DNA of 64,000 bases from Bipolaris cookei (GCA_002286855.1 NRSV01000001.1:1154276-1218275); one strand, 5' to 3'; positions 30,496-42,522 are shown, counted from the stretch's first letter. The notes: generated by a model from the sequence alone, not told the origin. Translations and numbers: made by a program.

Positions 30496-32393
30496 TTAGG
30501 CAGCATGCATGGTGATCTGCTTGCCCTTCATTGACTTCCACTCCACAAACGCGGCACCAAAAATCGAGACTGCTCCGCAGGCAACCGACACGTAGAAGGT
30601 CTGGGTAAGCGTCTTGTTGTATGCTGAAAGCACGCCAGAAAGGAAATCAGGGTCAATAGCGTGCTTGAGCTCAGTTGCACCGGTGCGAAGTACGATACTG
30701 GCATCGAGGTCAGGCACAATGCTGGCCAGGTTCTTGATGAGCTGGTTGGTGAAGACGTTTTGGCCAACAGAGATAAAGAGAGCGCCACCAAGAGTCTGGA
30801 AGAACATCATGGTAGCCGTACCAATGGGAACGTCTTCTGCGGGAAGCGCTGTCTGAACAGCAACCAGGATCTGCTGCATACCGAAACCGACACCGGCACC
30901 GAAGATGAACTGGTAGCCAATCCATTGCGGAGAACCACTATCAACTTCCATCGATGAGAGCAGACCAGCGCCGATGGCCATGAGGACTGACGAGAGGAGC
31001 ATGAACGGCGTGTAGTAACCAATGGCAGTGACAGCGCCGCCAGCTATCATCGAGATGATGACGAGACCGAGGATAGCGGGGAGGTTCATGATTCCAGACT
31101 TGGTTGCCGAAGCCCCCTTGATGGCCTGGAACCAGATGGGCAGATAGTAGACCATGACGAAGAAGCTGGCGCCCAGCATGGCACCGAACAGTGCAGATCC
31201 CCACACGTTGCGGTTCAGGAAGACGCGAGGAGGAACCGTAGCATCTTCCTGCCTCCACCACTGGATAGCAAGGAAGCCGCATGTGAGGAGAACAAAGAGG
31301 ACCAGTAGCGCAATGATGCGGCCGTTCTTCCACTCGTACTTGCTGCCACCCCACTGGAGAGCGAGCAACAAGCAAATAATGGCGGGCAAGAAGCAAGCTG
31401 TTCCGGGGAGATCGAACTTCTGAATCTGCTCACGCCATGTAGCCTGGACCTTTCCACCGCGGCGGGTAACCTGGAAGAAGGGGATGATAAAGGCTGCCGT
31501 GATGGCACCAAAGGGAAGGTTGATGTAGAAACACATTCTCCAGTTGACGTGATCAGTAAAGGCACCGCCCATCAGCGGGCCAGCAACGGATGCGATACCA
31601 TACATTCCTCCGATAACACCCATGTACGTAGGACGCTGGCGCAGCGGTACGGTCACCGAGATGATCAGGATGGCTCCTGAGAAGATACCAGCGGCACCAA
31701 CACCAGCAATGGCACGTCCAATGATGAGCGCCGTCGAGTTTGGCGCAACAGCGCAGATGAGCGAGCCGAATTCGAAGATAGCCAAGGCAGTCAGGTAGAT
31801 CCACTTGATCGAGTAGTAGGTATAGAATTTACCGTACATGAGCTGAGTCGCGCACGTGGTGAGGAGGTACGACGATCCATACCAGCCAACATCATTCAGG
31901 GCCTTGAACTGGTCCGTAATGCGAGGGATGGCTGTTGCGATGATGGTGTTGTCCTACATGTGCGTGTTAGCTGACGTTGATGAGATTGATCGGCTGCCGG
32001 TTTCATATGCGTAAGTGGCGTCGATCACCGTTGTGTACCAAAGTAGTGGAACCAAGGGGCTAACGGGTATTACACGAGACTTACCAGGGCCATGCAAAAG
32101 ACGCTCAAACACAACGCCACGGTGATGGCGGCCAGCTTCCATTTGGTCGGGTATTCGAAGTCGTCCTCGTCATTGTTTTCTGCTGTTGGGCTGGCTACCG
32201 AGCTAGGTCGCGAACTCTTCTCTCCAATACCGGTAATGGGGGCTGCGGCGTCGACAGCCACTGTTGATGCAGGAAGAACAGTTTCCACAGCACCCTTGTT
32301 CTCGTTGCCTGTGGTGTTTTGGACGCTAGGCGTGGCCGTCTTTTCAGAGTCCGCCATACTGGATGGACGGAGGTTGTCGTTTGTGTTGCTCAT
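30496..32393 (-). CDS. MFS efflux pump, DHA2 (14-TM) type
   Basis: Exons 32085..32393 and 30496..31953 encode 588 aa. The 131-nt intron (31954..32084, GTAAGT...TGTAG) falls inside TM1, and joining gives CMALDNTIIATAIPRITDQF, the classic DHA2 motif C region. A Ser/Thr-rich cytosolic N-terminus of about 85 residues precedes the membrane part. Other marks are GRAIAGVGAAGIFSGAILI, PLRQRPTYMGVIGGMYGIASVAGPLMGGAFTD and WRMCFYINLPFGAI. This type exports toxins, drugs or siderophore-like products across the plasma membrane. It is on the same strand as, and 1.6 kb beyond, the NRPS-like gene, so export of that enzyme's product is a reasonable but unproven idea. A TCCGCGGA palindrome lies 436 bp upstream of the ATG. 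Confidence 0.92.
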
Positions 32394-34027
32394 GTGGGAA
32401 AGAGCAGAGAGGTATGTGCACTTTTATTAGTTGTTTGCGCAAGTAAGTCTGACTGTGCACGCAAGAGGTAGTAAACAAAAGGGCGTGGTGTATTAGGCAA
32501 GAGCGGGAAGAGGATGGAAGGGGACAGCCTCTAGTTATACCGACGACTCGCTACGGGGCTGAAGGAAAAAAAGGAGTCATGATACATTCCCCCAGAAGTG
32601 GATTTTCCAAATGGTAGGAGCCCCGGGACGGGTTCCATTCTCGTACCGTCCAGAGTCGTGCGGACCTCGTTTGCGAAAGGCCTAGAATGGGCCTAGTGAA
32701 CGGAGTTTAGAAGCTGCCTAGAGTGCCTCAGCAAACGCCTTCGGTTACATTGCGGCGAAATTCGTCCGGCGCGCGTTGACAGCTATGGTTTCGCTGCCTG
32801 ATCGCAAGCCACATGGCGCAATCGTTGTTCCGCGGATGCATGGCTGGTGCTGATGGCCTTGCAGATTACACTCTGAATCCATCGCCAGGGGGCTATTTGC
32901 TCAGCTACTGGCGAGTTGAAAGGCTATGTGTACGAGTGGAGGCGATCAAGAGAAGGCTCTCGCTGGCACATCGATCGTGCGGCCTTGTCTGTCTCCATTT
33001 GCATTAAGCGTTTCGTTTGGGTCGTGGGCCGGAGCGTGCGCGCCCTGTAAGCGTCCACGCTACCGGTCAAGCATGCTGAAGGTTCCAAGCTTTTCTCTTC
33101 TTCTTACTCTTGGTGCTAGTAGTAGTATGCTGACATCATTCTCTAACCTTCTCACAACAACACCAACAGCACCAACAGGCCCCCCTTCGCGTTGCACATG
33201 CATGCAAAGCCATGCCCATTATTTGAGTGACGCGAAGCAGATCCGCTGCGGTGTACCAACCCAAACAGCGGGCACGCGCAAAAAAAAAATGGGTGCCTAA
33301 GATAACAGAGAGCGCTTTGCTAAACCATAAAAGATGAATGACTCGTCCTTTTACGCCCAGTGGACCCCATAATCCCACAAGGGCTGCTTCCTGCGCCTTG
33401 ATTGGAAAGGGAGCTGGCTTGGCAGAGGATGTCGGAGGTCGGGGTGGAATTGCGCTCCGCCCCCGTTATGCGACGAGAACGAGACGGAATGCACAGGCTC
33501 GACTCATTTCTGATCATCCTCATATAGCCGTCCCGTCACACAGCCATTTCGTTACATTAACCGTTACCCGCGTGTTGGTGCTAAAAAAGAAAAAGAAACT
33601 AAACTGGCTCCAGCGGTGAGAACTTGATAACGGCTCAGTTTTTCTTGCAGAAGAAGATCTTTATGCTTCAGCTATGTGCTACATTACACATTGTGTACAT
33701 GCTACCGTGTACCTCATCTAGTACACACAATTCATACTACTCTACCAACGCACTCTGCCGTCGCATCACAGTGAGCCGATGGATACATAACATGACGCAT
33801 GAATAGTTGCAGCCCCGGCGCATGCCAATATCTCTTGGACATGCAAGCATTGATTGAACAGAGTGACAAGTTGAATTTGGCACTGTGTCATCGATCTCGG
33901 AGTCGGATCTTACTACGTCTGCGGGCAACCAGGGCCCCTTGTTAACGCCGAGAGACGGAGATAAGGCTTGACCACGACATACCATCCCTCTTGGCAACTT
34001 AATCTTCTTTAATTATCTACGTACGTA
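32394..34027. promoter_or_regulatory. upstream region of the DHA2 transporter and 3' flank of the NRPS-like gene
   Basis: A 1.63-kb spacer. It contains a perfect TCCGCGGA palindrome at 32829-32836. Short open frames have no support. An A9 run occurs at about 33281-33289. Confidence 0.5.
32829..32836. promoter_or_regulatory. PDRE-like palindrome upstream of the DHA2 transporter
   Basis: TCCGCGGA is the yeast pleiotropic drug response element bound by Pdr1/Pdr3 zinc-cluster factors. It lies 436 bp before the start of a drug-type efflux gene. Confidence 0.4.
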
Positions 34028-37000
34028 TCAATGCACGTTTTGCTGTATCCAGTACCACATCTTCCCCAGATATTCTTCGTCCAGCGGTTTGACATCACTC
34101 AACGCCGGTACCTTCTTGCTTGTATTCGTCATAGAGAACTGCGGTCGGGTCCCTGCTTCGGCGACTTCACCACCATATGACGCCTTCCACAGGCCCAAGA
34201 GCTTCAAGGCAGAATGTTCAAATCCCCCAGACTCCTCTAGTCGCTTCACCCATTCCTTTGACGTAACAATGTCAAAGTTTTCCCACTTCTGCAGCCACTC
34301 CAACATCTGGCGCCACGTCGGTTTTTGGTGTGGGTTCAACACATGGTAGACTGGCATTGAGTCACTTCCGTCAAGCGTGTCGCGCGTTTCCAAAAACGCT
34401 CTTGCAGCAACATCCACAGGCAGCCAGTCCAAGGGCTCATCCCCTAAGTCGGGAAGGCAGTTGATCAGCCTTGCCGTGCTCAGCATCATAGGCCAAGCCT
34501 CCTTTGTATTCCACACCCCTGTAGTCGAGTCACCAGTGAGCTGACCAACACGCACAATTGCGATACGTCCCTGAAGCACTGTTTGCTCGTGTGCTCGGAG
34601 ACAGATGTGCTCAGCCACCCATTTGGAACGAGAATAGCCCAGGGATGGTGCCGGAGAGGGCCTGAAGCTAAGCGTTTCGGGTAGTTTGCCTGTGCTATCT
34701 AGAGAGCTATTCATAACGGCCGCGGTAGAAGAACAGTACAAAAAGCAAGGAGGCTGCGAGCGCTGAGATTTCAAGGCAAGGTTGAGAAGATTTCGCACCC
34801 CAGAGATGTTGTCTTTCTCGAAGCTCCGCAATTTGAGACGGAAGTTGACGGTCCATGCAACATGAACAATCAAAGTTGCTTTCTTCGCGAGATGGCCGTA
34901 TGTCTCATCGTCTAGTCCTAGATTTTCTTCGCCTAGCTGTGCTGGTACTACTTTGATCTTAGTATTCGAGGCATCAGGAGGACCCAGGTCAATCAGTCTG
35001 CGCTGCTGCAGTGCTTTGTTCACGCGTTCTCTCGCTGCTGTTTCGTCTGCTCCTCTGACAAGACAGTATACTGCTGTGACCGTTGGTGTTTTCTGTAGTA
35101 GACTTAGAATGTGCGCACCCAGCGCCCCAGTGGCCCCAGTCAGCACTACAATATCACCGCCTTGACCCGCCTCGGGCAGTCCATTGGCAGATACATCGGA
35201 GGTTGGCCTTTCAAACGAGCCATACCGCTCTACCATGTCTAACATTAGTTTCTCTTCGTCTTCCTCTCCCACCTCGTTTTCCCCATGTCTCTTTCGCAAC
35301 ACATAGTCTGTTAGTCGCCGAATCGAACCGCAATCTTCTACCACACTCATTGGTAGCTGTCCCTCGATATTCGGGATCAATCGTCTTAAACGCGTTCTTA
35401 ATTGCATACACGCAATGGAATCAACACCATAAGAGAACAGATCCATATCCTCTGTGAGCTGTCCAGATTGTCCCGTCAAGCTCTGAATCAGACCAGTCAA
35501 GTGCTGAGGCAAATCTTCATCGGTCACCTGGGGGGCAGAGTCGGAATCCTGCGCGATGTATGCCTGATTGATGACTTTTTGGAACCGTTCCTCGGCAGCC
35601 CTTCGAATTGTGGTGCCCTTGCTACTTTTCTCGAGTGGTTGGTCTTGATAAGGGATAGGAATCAGCATATCGAAAGGTATTCGGGCATGATCCTGGCTTT
35701 CTCTGTTCAACTTTGCGACTTGCTCCCTTATAGAGTTGAGTAATTCGTCGTCTGTCATCTCACGGGCTTGTTTGGACCGTAAGAGCAGTGCACCTGGAAA
35801 GGGCCGGTTGTTGCCAAAGATGAGGACATCATCTAGGTTAGGGGATGTTGCAAGAGCATCCTCCAGTGGGGCCGGGTCGAATTTCTTTCCTGTGATGAGA
35901 GCAAGTTGGGAATCTGCTCGTGAATGATACAGCCAAGCGTCCTTGATTGTAGGATGAGGTGCAAACAAATCGGCAGTGGCGAATGATCCATCAGGTCGAT
36001 TCTGCTTTGCCTGAGTAGAGATTAGCAACCAGCTACATGTTATGCGTGAAGTTGTGGGCGATACCATGTGTGGCCACCCAGGTTTAATGACAAGTTCAGC
36101 CAGACCGTTCTGGCGCTCTTCAAACTCTACCAATTTTGGTGAGTTGTAGTTTCTCAAATACTGCCAATCTTGGTCTACAAAGGATTCACGATACGATGAC
36201 AAGATAAAGCCGCACTCTGCACTTCCAAACCGTGAAATGAGATTGACTTTTTTCCTGACCAGACGATCACCCACTTCAGTTGGCAAGGCTGCGCCCCCAA
36301 CACCTACAATGTCCATTTCTTGGAGCAGCTCCAGCCCTCGCTCATCAGCCTCCATCATCTGAAGCACATAAGGAACTGATGAGAAGTACTTAACCTTGGG
36401 AAGTCCTTCTGTCTTTGCATATACTTTGGCCACATGCAGACAACTACAAATGTTGCGTGCTGTAATAGGCACATCTTTGCCTGGGAAAAGCCAAATCAAG
36501 GCATCACTTGTCCAGCATCTAAACAAATCTGCGATACCTCCATGGTAGAGTGGCGTCGTAGTGAATGAAGCCACGGCCGGTATCTTGGGGAGATGCGGAA
36601 GCACGCCAATGGCTGCGCGATGTGATTGAGGGATGGGCTTTGGGAGGCCAGACGAGGTTCCAGAAGTGTGATGCAGATATGCAACTGCTCCCTGATCGAC
36701 ATGCAGTGGTTCAACGCTATCCTCGAATTGTTCTTGAATAACCTGCCAAATGTCTTCCGAAGCACTTATTGGGAGCGGCTTTGTTTCCAAAGCAGACAGT
36801 CCTTGCTCTTTTGCTAGTTCCTCCGACTGATCCGCTCGCTCAGCATGGGCCTCGTCGTAAAGGAGGACTGACACCTGACACGAGGTACAAAGATGGAATA
36901 TTGCAGCCGGCTGACATTGGGGGGCTACGAGTAAGACGGAATGTCCCAGCTTGATCAAGCCTAGCCAAGTGAAGAGGAATTCAGGAGAGCTATGGCACAG

Positions 37001-37273
37001 TAGAGCAACAGTCTGTGGTTCTCGTGAGGGGCCAAGAGCAACTGCAAGGCGTGAGGCGAAGACACCAACACTGTGTTCAACGTCTGCAAAGGTGAGAACC
37101 TTGAAACTCCACTCTTGTTGATCTAGTTCGGGGACGGGGAAGCCAACGGCAGGGAGTAAGGGGTGGTTCTGGGATTGCTGACGAATATATTCGCTAATAT
37201 TTCGGTACGACTTCGGGATGGTGTTTAGGGCAGCCGCTTGGCCCAGGGTGCAGACAAAGTAGTTGTTTTGCAT
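34028..37273 (-). CDS. NRPS-like adenylate-forming reductase (A-PCP-R)
   Basis: The ATG at 37273 (MQNNYFVCTLGQ) is chosen because earlier in-frame codons lack ATG. Predicted exons are 36065..37273 and 34028..36001, giving 1060 aa. The 63-nt intron (36002..36064, GTATCG...AAGCAG with a GCTAAT branch) is in frame, so it could be retained. Order: adenylation domain (about 20-520; A3 motif LHHTSGTSSGLPKP, A5 RFGSAECGF, late KSSKGT), carrier domain (about 570-640; phosphopantetheine Ser in YGVDSIACMQL), and NADPH thioester reductase (from about 665; VVLTGATGALGAHIL, CSSTAAV, YSRSKWVAEH). There is no condensation domain. Such enzymes activate one carboxylic or amino acid and release it as aldehyde or alcohol. 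The layout resembles Lys2, but this looks like a secondary-metabolism paralogue rather than aminoadipate reductase. The substrate is unknown. Confidence 0.9.
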   Translation of the reverse strand: MQNNYFVCTLGQAAALNTIPKSYRNISEYIRQQSQNHPLLPAVGFPVPELDQQEWSFKVLTFADVEHSVGVFASRLAVALGPSREPQTVALLCHSSPEFLFTWLGLIKLGHSVLLVAPQCQPAAIFHLCTSCQVSVLLYDEAHAERADQSEELAKEQGLSALETKPLPISASEDIWQVIQEQFEDSVEPLHVDQGAVAYLHHTSGTSSGLPKPIPQSHRAAIGVLPHLPKIPAVASFTTTPLYHGGIADLFRCWTSDALIWLFPGKDVPITARNICSCLHVAKVYAKTEGLPKVKYFSSVPYVLQMMEADERGLELLQEMDIVGVGGAALPTEVGDRLVRKKVNLISRFGSAECGFILSSYRESFVDQDWQYLRNYNSPKLVEFEERQNGLAELVIKPGWPHMVSPTTSRITCSWLLISTQAKQNRPDGSFATADLFAPHPTIKDAWLYHSRADSQLALITGKKFDPAPLEDALATSPNLDDVLIFGNNRPFPGALLLRSKQAREMTDDELLNSIREQVAKLNRESQDHARIPFDMLIPIPYQDQPLEKSSKGTTIRRAAEERFQKVINQAYIAQDSDSAPQVTDEDLPQHLTGLIQSLTGQSGQLTEDMDLFSYGVDSIACMQLRTRLRRLIPNIEGQLPMSVVEDCGSIRRLTDYVLRKRHGENEVGEEDEEKLMLDMVERYGSFERPTSDVSANGLPEAGQGGDIVVLTGATGALGAHILSLLQKTPTVTAVYCLVRGADETAARERVNKALQQRRLIDLGPPDASNTKIKVVPAQLGEENLGLDDETYGHLAKKATLIVHVAWTVNFRLKLRSFEKDNISGVRNLLNLALKSQRSQPPCFLYCSSTAAVMNSSLDSTGKLPETLSFRPSPAPSLGYSRSKWVAEHICLRAHEQTVLQGRIAIVRVGQLTGDSTTGVWNTKEAWPMMLSTARLINCLPDLGDEPLDWLPVDVAARAFLETRDTLDGSDSMPVYHVLNPHQKPTWRQMLEWLQKWENFDIVTSKEWVKRLEESGGFEHSALKLLGLWKASYGGEVAEAGTRPQFSMTNTSKKVPALSDVKPLDEEYLGKMWYWIQQNVH

Positions 37274-39560
37274 TGCAAAAATAGCGGCCAGTAGGCGGAG
37301 AGATTGTTGTAGATGGTTCCAGTGTCGATGCGCCAGCCGGAGAGTGCATAGGAATGTGTGTAAACCTGCACCAGTTTGAGGTGAACAACAGACCAAGTTT
37401 GAGTCGTGACATCATCTCGGCCGACAAGGCAGGAGCGATCCTGCAGCCGGTGCTCATGGGAAAAGCCCGTATGAGCACTTGGCATAATAATACGAGCCCC
37501 AGGTATAGCGGGGGTGTACTCAAAGGGTAGAACACGAAACGTAGGGAACAAAGTGTTGGCTACAAAAACAAAAAGCAGTGTACTATGTGAGAGACTGCAA
37601 CGCCGCATGGTGGTGGTGGTGGTGGTGGTGGTGGTAGTAATGATGATGGTGTATGCACGAGCCATACGTTCGACGAGCTGTCAGTGGTGGCCGTGTACGT
37701 GTGCTGATTTTTTCCATTGGTTGTTTTTCTAGCACCCTAAATACACCCTCGAGTACTACTGCGGCCGAAAGAAGGGATGGTTGCTTTGACTGATGTCGGG
37801 TTCGTAGGGATTCCGCTGCGTGGAGCACAGAGCCCCACCCGTACGATCACTCCACATGGGCTTATCTCACACGACAGGCGTGAAGTGATTCGTCGTGCGG
37901 GCATACCCATTGTTTGCAGGCAAAGGCATCGAATACTGGGTGGCTGGCGCATCGGCAGCAGTGAGGGGAGATGGAGTGCCGTCGCGCCACGATCCAGCCA
38001 CGTAACCGGCTGGCGAGGAATGCATGCGTTACGAGAGACTACTGCGGTTCTGGGGTAATGCTATACAGCCGCATCCAATGGGTGCATGTGGACGCGCACT
38101 ATCACTGCCACACCCCACAGTCACCGCCTCGGGGTTGCGTATGCTACACCTGGATACGCGGGAATGTGGAAGTAGGTACGTGCCGTTCCTTATCTGGACG
38201 AGTGGCATTCCCCGTGCTGGCATCATGGGCTGCAGTGCTTGGCGCAGAGGATCCGCAGCGTGTGGAGATGAACCCTCAGTCGGTGTACAGAGACATGGCC
38301 ATGGCTCGACAACAGCAACAACAACAAGAGTAACAAAACAGCATGCGTCCTTGATGGCCAATCTGGAGCGCGGCGTGTGATTGGGCGGGTGGAACGCGTA
38401 GTGCATCCTGCTTCTGCGCGGGCCGAGGGAGGATATGCAAGCGGCTCAGCAAGGATGCCAATGCGCTATTCATGCTAAGCCTGGCTGGCGGCAACTGGTT
38501 CAAGCGACGTCGGTCCACCCAGGTAGGCAAGTAACAGCAGCGTTACGGGCAGGCTCCCGCAGCCATGCATCTTGCCTGTGGCTTGGTGTTTTGCCTGCCC
38601 GTCTCTGCTGCCACTGTCGGCCGCCCAAAGTGAAACAGCGCATCATCGGGCCTGACTCGACGTGGCAGGCGTCCCGGTTCTTTTTGTATTTGGCAGTGTG
38701 CTTGTGTGGTGCAGGCGCGGAGCTCGGGTGTGTCGATAATAGATGGGGTTTGCACGGCGGATGCAAAGCACGGCCACTGTGCAGGGATGCAGCGAGCCAT
38801 TGATTCCCCGTCCCCAACCAAGCAGCGCAACGCACTTGGGCCGGTGCGGCATGGCACCGTCAGATAGATGCATCTTGGGGCCTTGGAAGCGTCAGGAAGT
38901 ACTTGACAATGGCAGACAGCCGGTTGAGCGGGGTCGCCTTGGTCCAGCCTGCAGGCGCATATCCGAAGCGTGGCGGGTTTGGCGACTGGCGACACCTGAA
39001 ACCAACGCCGCCATGTAGTACACACGTCGTCACCACGCCCGACGCGCAAAGCCGCCGTCTGCCTCATGGCGATGGCTGCAAAGGACAGCCGGAGCGGCGA
39101 GGGCGAGGGCGAGGGCAGCCGGCAGGGCCCCAATGCCCCATGTGTGCGTACTAAATGAGCAATTTCCTGGCGCGCAAAAGGGCAACTGGCGAAAGATGCC
39201 CAGGTTGACTTTCCGCCGCGTCAGAGCGTATCTTGAAAACAATGGCCCTAGCTTGTAGTGGGCAAGCACGGCCGACTAGCCGTCTTCCTCCAGCCCGTGC
39301 GTTAGAGCATATATTCCTGCTCCCCCCAGCAACAACACCCGCCTCTGTTATCCGTTCCACCGAACCAGCATCATACATCCCGCTGTAAGTCCTGTCCCTG
39401 TCGCCACCCAGCTCCGGCAATCCACGCTGCGCACATTGCCTGCGCAATTGCTGCTGTACAGTGCCTCCCCATCCTGCTCTACTCACTCCTATCCATCTGC
39501 CGGCCATCCGCTGACGCTGCTCAATCTCAGGCATTAATACTCTTGCTCCCATATATAAAA
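37274..39560. other. gene-free GC-rich stretch
   Basis: This 2.29-kb divergent spacer lies between the NRPS-like gene and the wall protein gene. It holds a GGT microsatellite at 37609-37635 and a CAA-type run near 38312-38332. Many overlapping open frames on both strands reflect GC content rather than genes. Confidence 0.5.
37609..37635. repeat. GGT trinucleotide microsatellite
   Basis: Nine tandem GGT units, followed by related GGT/GAT triplets up to about 37650. Confidence 0.9.
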
Positions 39561-40243
39561 ATGCGCTCCTCCACCTTCATCGCCGCCGCCTCGGCTCTTG
39601 CCGGCCTCGTGTCCGCGCAAAACACCACCTTCAACACTCCCATCCAGTGCTGCTCCGTCTCCGCCAGCTCGGTCGACCAGGACGACAGGCAGTCATGGTG
39701 CCAAGCCAACCAAAACACCTGTGTTGAGCTTTGCGGTGGTCGTGGCTCGCTTGCCAGCAACGGCAACCAGTGCGATACTGTATGTCGCGTGTCACGCCAT
39801 GCGCGTACCAAATGCTAACACGCGTGCAGACCACTCTCGAGTACTCTTGCAAGTGCCGTAACGGTACCGATGTCACCAGCGTCATGGACCAGTACCAGCA
39901 GACTGTCCCCGGCCAAATGTGCCTTGTCTGGTACAGCAACTGTATCTCTGCCTCTGGCACTGACGCGACTGCTCAATTCGAGTGTGAGCAGGCTCGCTCC
40001 AGCCTGTGCGGCAACAAGACCATCGAGCAGGCCACCGAAGCCGGCAACTCTGGTTCCGGATCCTCCTCCGCCTCGTCGAGCCCTTCTGCCACTAGCAGCG
40101 GCTCGCCCGCCTCGACTGGAGCTTCCTCCTCTGGCAGCGCTGCCTCCAGCACTCCTACCACCGGCGCTGCTGCCAACCTTGCCTTTTACGGCACCACTGC
40201 TCTCGCCGGTGGCCTCTTTGCACTCTTCGGAATGGCCTTGTAA
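39561..40243 (+). CDS. secreted cysteine-rich, GPI-type cell-wall protein
   Basis: Exons 39561..39779 and 39830..40243 encode 210 aa, joined over a 50-nt intron (GTATGT...GTGCAG). Residues 1-19 are a signal peptide ending at VSAQ. The mature part has a cysteine-rich domain (about residues 30-125) with the pattern CCSV, WCQ, CVELCGG, CKCRNGT, MCLVW, NC, CEQ and LCG. This matches a small fungal domain family of unknown function (DUF7707-like, from memory). A Ser/Thr/Gly/Ala-rich stretch follows and the protein ends in a hydrophobic tail, the layout of a GPI anchor signal. It probably sits in the plasma membrane or cell wall. No enzymatic residues are recognised. Confidence 0.88.
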
Positions 40244-41175
40244 ATCAACAACAGGACACTAAAAGGGTCGCGGGCCGGTCCCTGTTGGACGGTGACGAGA
40301 TGGCCTTGCGTTACTGCTATCAGCATAACCATGTGGGGACATTCGCTGAAGAAGGATCATCTTCATCAGCGTGTTAGCGTTGGCGTTTTATGGCTTTGGC
40401 TGTTTATCTTTGTGCATTTTCTTGTTCATCACTGCTGATGGTGGTTGCGGTCGCTTGAGGAGGATAATTAATGCGATGTTATGAAGCAACACACGACTTG
40501 TAATACCCAATACTACCAATACTGCCACTTGTACATTGTGCCCCACGGCGCCCCCATGTTGCACCTGTGCTCTCGTATGCCGTCGTCTGGTGATGCTTGT
40601 CGTCGGGACTTTGTCGTTGGCCGGCTGTCTCTGCTCGAATGCAATTGGTCGTCGGCCATGCATATTCTGCTGATCAGCAAACGCCGCAGGTCCGACGCTG
40701 CAGATCCCATGACGCAAAGCTACCGAATTTCTCTCTAGCCCATCGACATCCGCATCCGTTTAAGCAGATCCATACCCACGCTCGACGACCTGCTGCCAAG
40801 TCCAGTTCCACTGTCAAAACGCCCTGACCGCCAGCCTTGGGACTTGGGTCATAGCAATTGAAGCTTTCGGCAACGCCGCATCACAAGCTGCCGAGGTCAG
40901 TCTGTCTCTTATCGCCCCAGCTCGTATGCTGTTGTGATATTTAAGCTGCTGTGCAGCTGAAAACTTGTCTCCTCTTTCATACTGACTGTACAAAGACATC
41001 ATAGGAACCCGCAAAAGTGGCCCTTTGTAAATTTAGGAAGCCATTGTCGCTTGCCTCGCGCTTGCCTCTCCACGTCACCCCTCGTTGTCTGCAAATCCCA
41101 TATAAACCCATAGTCGTGCCAGATAGCGTCTTACACAACCACCATCTGCACCAAGCGAGACACGGATATACAAAA
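40244..41175. other. spacer and promoter of the glycerol-3-phosphate dehydrogenase gene
   Basis: A 932-bp spacer between same-strand genes. CCCCT and AGGGG-like motifs are sparse (for example CACCCCTCG near 41077). No gene is supported. Confidence 0.45.
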
Positions 41176-42522
41176 ATGGCATCTCTCGGTGTCGGTCGCA
41201 AGCACAAAGTCACGGTGGTCGGCTCCGGCAACTGGTACGTACATAGCATGTGAAGATGCTTAGCTATGCTTTGAAGCTATGCAAGATGACTCGATAGCGG
41301 GGGGGCATTGACTGACTGATAGTATAGGGGCACCACCATGGCTAAACTTGTCGCCGAGAACGTCAAGGAGCACCCTTCGCTGTTTGAAGAAATAGTGCAG
41401 ATGTGGGTGTTTGAGGAGGAGTACACAGTTCCAAAGGATTCGCGTCACTACAGCGGCTCTGATCAGCCTGAAAAGCTTTCCCAGCTCATCAACAGGGTCC
41501 ATGAGAACGTCAAGTACCTCCCAAACATCACGCTGCCACCCAACGTCATTGCCAACCCCGATCTCCCCGACTCGTGCAAGGAGTCTACGATTCTCATATT
41601 TGTGCTGCCCCACCAATTCATCGCGCGTTCATGCCAGCAACTGGTCGGAAAGATTCTCCCCTATGCGCGAGCCATCTGCTGCACAAAGGGTGTGGATGTC
41701 AGCGAGAAAGGCATTCGTTTGATGTCGGAGACGATTGGCATGACGCTCAACATCTACTGCGGCGCTTTGTCGGGTGCGAACATTGCATCTGAGATTGCCC
41801 AGGAGAAGTATTCTGAGACTACGGTGGCATACGACCCGCCGCCGCTAGACTCACGCCATCCCACCCCAAGTGGCTCGCCCAATGCTTCTCAGGTTGACCT
41901 CACTGCTCACGTCGACCTGATTGACCCTAGCAAGTCAAAGCCCAGCAAGCGCTCTGCGCATCTGACTGCTCTTCCCAACGAGTACCCACCTCTGTCGCAC
42001 GAAAACGTCCGCAAGCTCTTCCACCGCCCCTATTTCCATGTACACATTGTCAACGACGTCGCGGGTGTCTCACTCGGTGGCGCTCTGAAGAACATCATCG
42101 CTCTTGCAGCAGGCTTTGTGGACGGTCTGGGATGGGGCGACAACGCCAAAGCTGCCGTCATGCGTGTTGGCATCCTGGAAATGGTCAGGTTCGGCAAGGC
42201 CTTTTTCGGAGAGAGTGCGCGCACTAGCACATTCACCGAGGAAAGCTGTGGTGTTGCTGACGTTGTGACATCGTGCATGGGTGGGCGAAACTTTCGTTGC
42301 GCAAAGATGGCTGTCCAGCGTGGCAAGCCCATTGACGAGATTGAGCAGACGGAGCTTAATGGGCAGAAGCTGCAGGGTACCAGCACTGCCTATGAGGTTA
42401 ATGAGTTCCTGAAGGCCCAGGGCATGGAGGACGACTTTCCCCTATTCACTGCCGTCTACAATATTCTCGAGGGCAAGAACAAGCCTGAGGATATCCCTCA
42501 GCTCATTGAGAAGAAGCCGTAA
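41176..42522 (+). CDS. NAD-dependent glycerol-3-phosphate dehydrogenase
   Basis: Exons 41176..41234 and 41328..42522 encode 417 aa. The 93-nt intron interrupts the NAD-binding motif, and joining gives VTVVGSGNWGTTMAK. Other landmarks are FVLPHQFI, TKGVD, GALSGANIASEIA, the catalytic Lys region GVSLGGALKNIIALAAGFVDG and TFTEESCGVADVVTSC. The enzyme reduces dihydroxyacetone phosphate to glycerol 3-phosphate in the cytosol, for lipid synthesis, redox balance and glycerol accumulation under osmotic stress (yeast Gpd1). An insert of about 50 residues rich in Ser/Pro (around residues 205-260) separates EKYSETTV from LFHRPYFHV; yeast Gpd1 lacks it. Filamentous ascomycete enzymes often carry a similar insert. 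Confidence 0.96.

Noticed and set aside
37609..37650. GGT repeat as part of a Gly- or His-repeat protein
   Set aside because: Frames across it are short and have no supporting structure; treated as a microsatellite.
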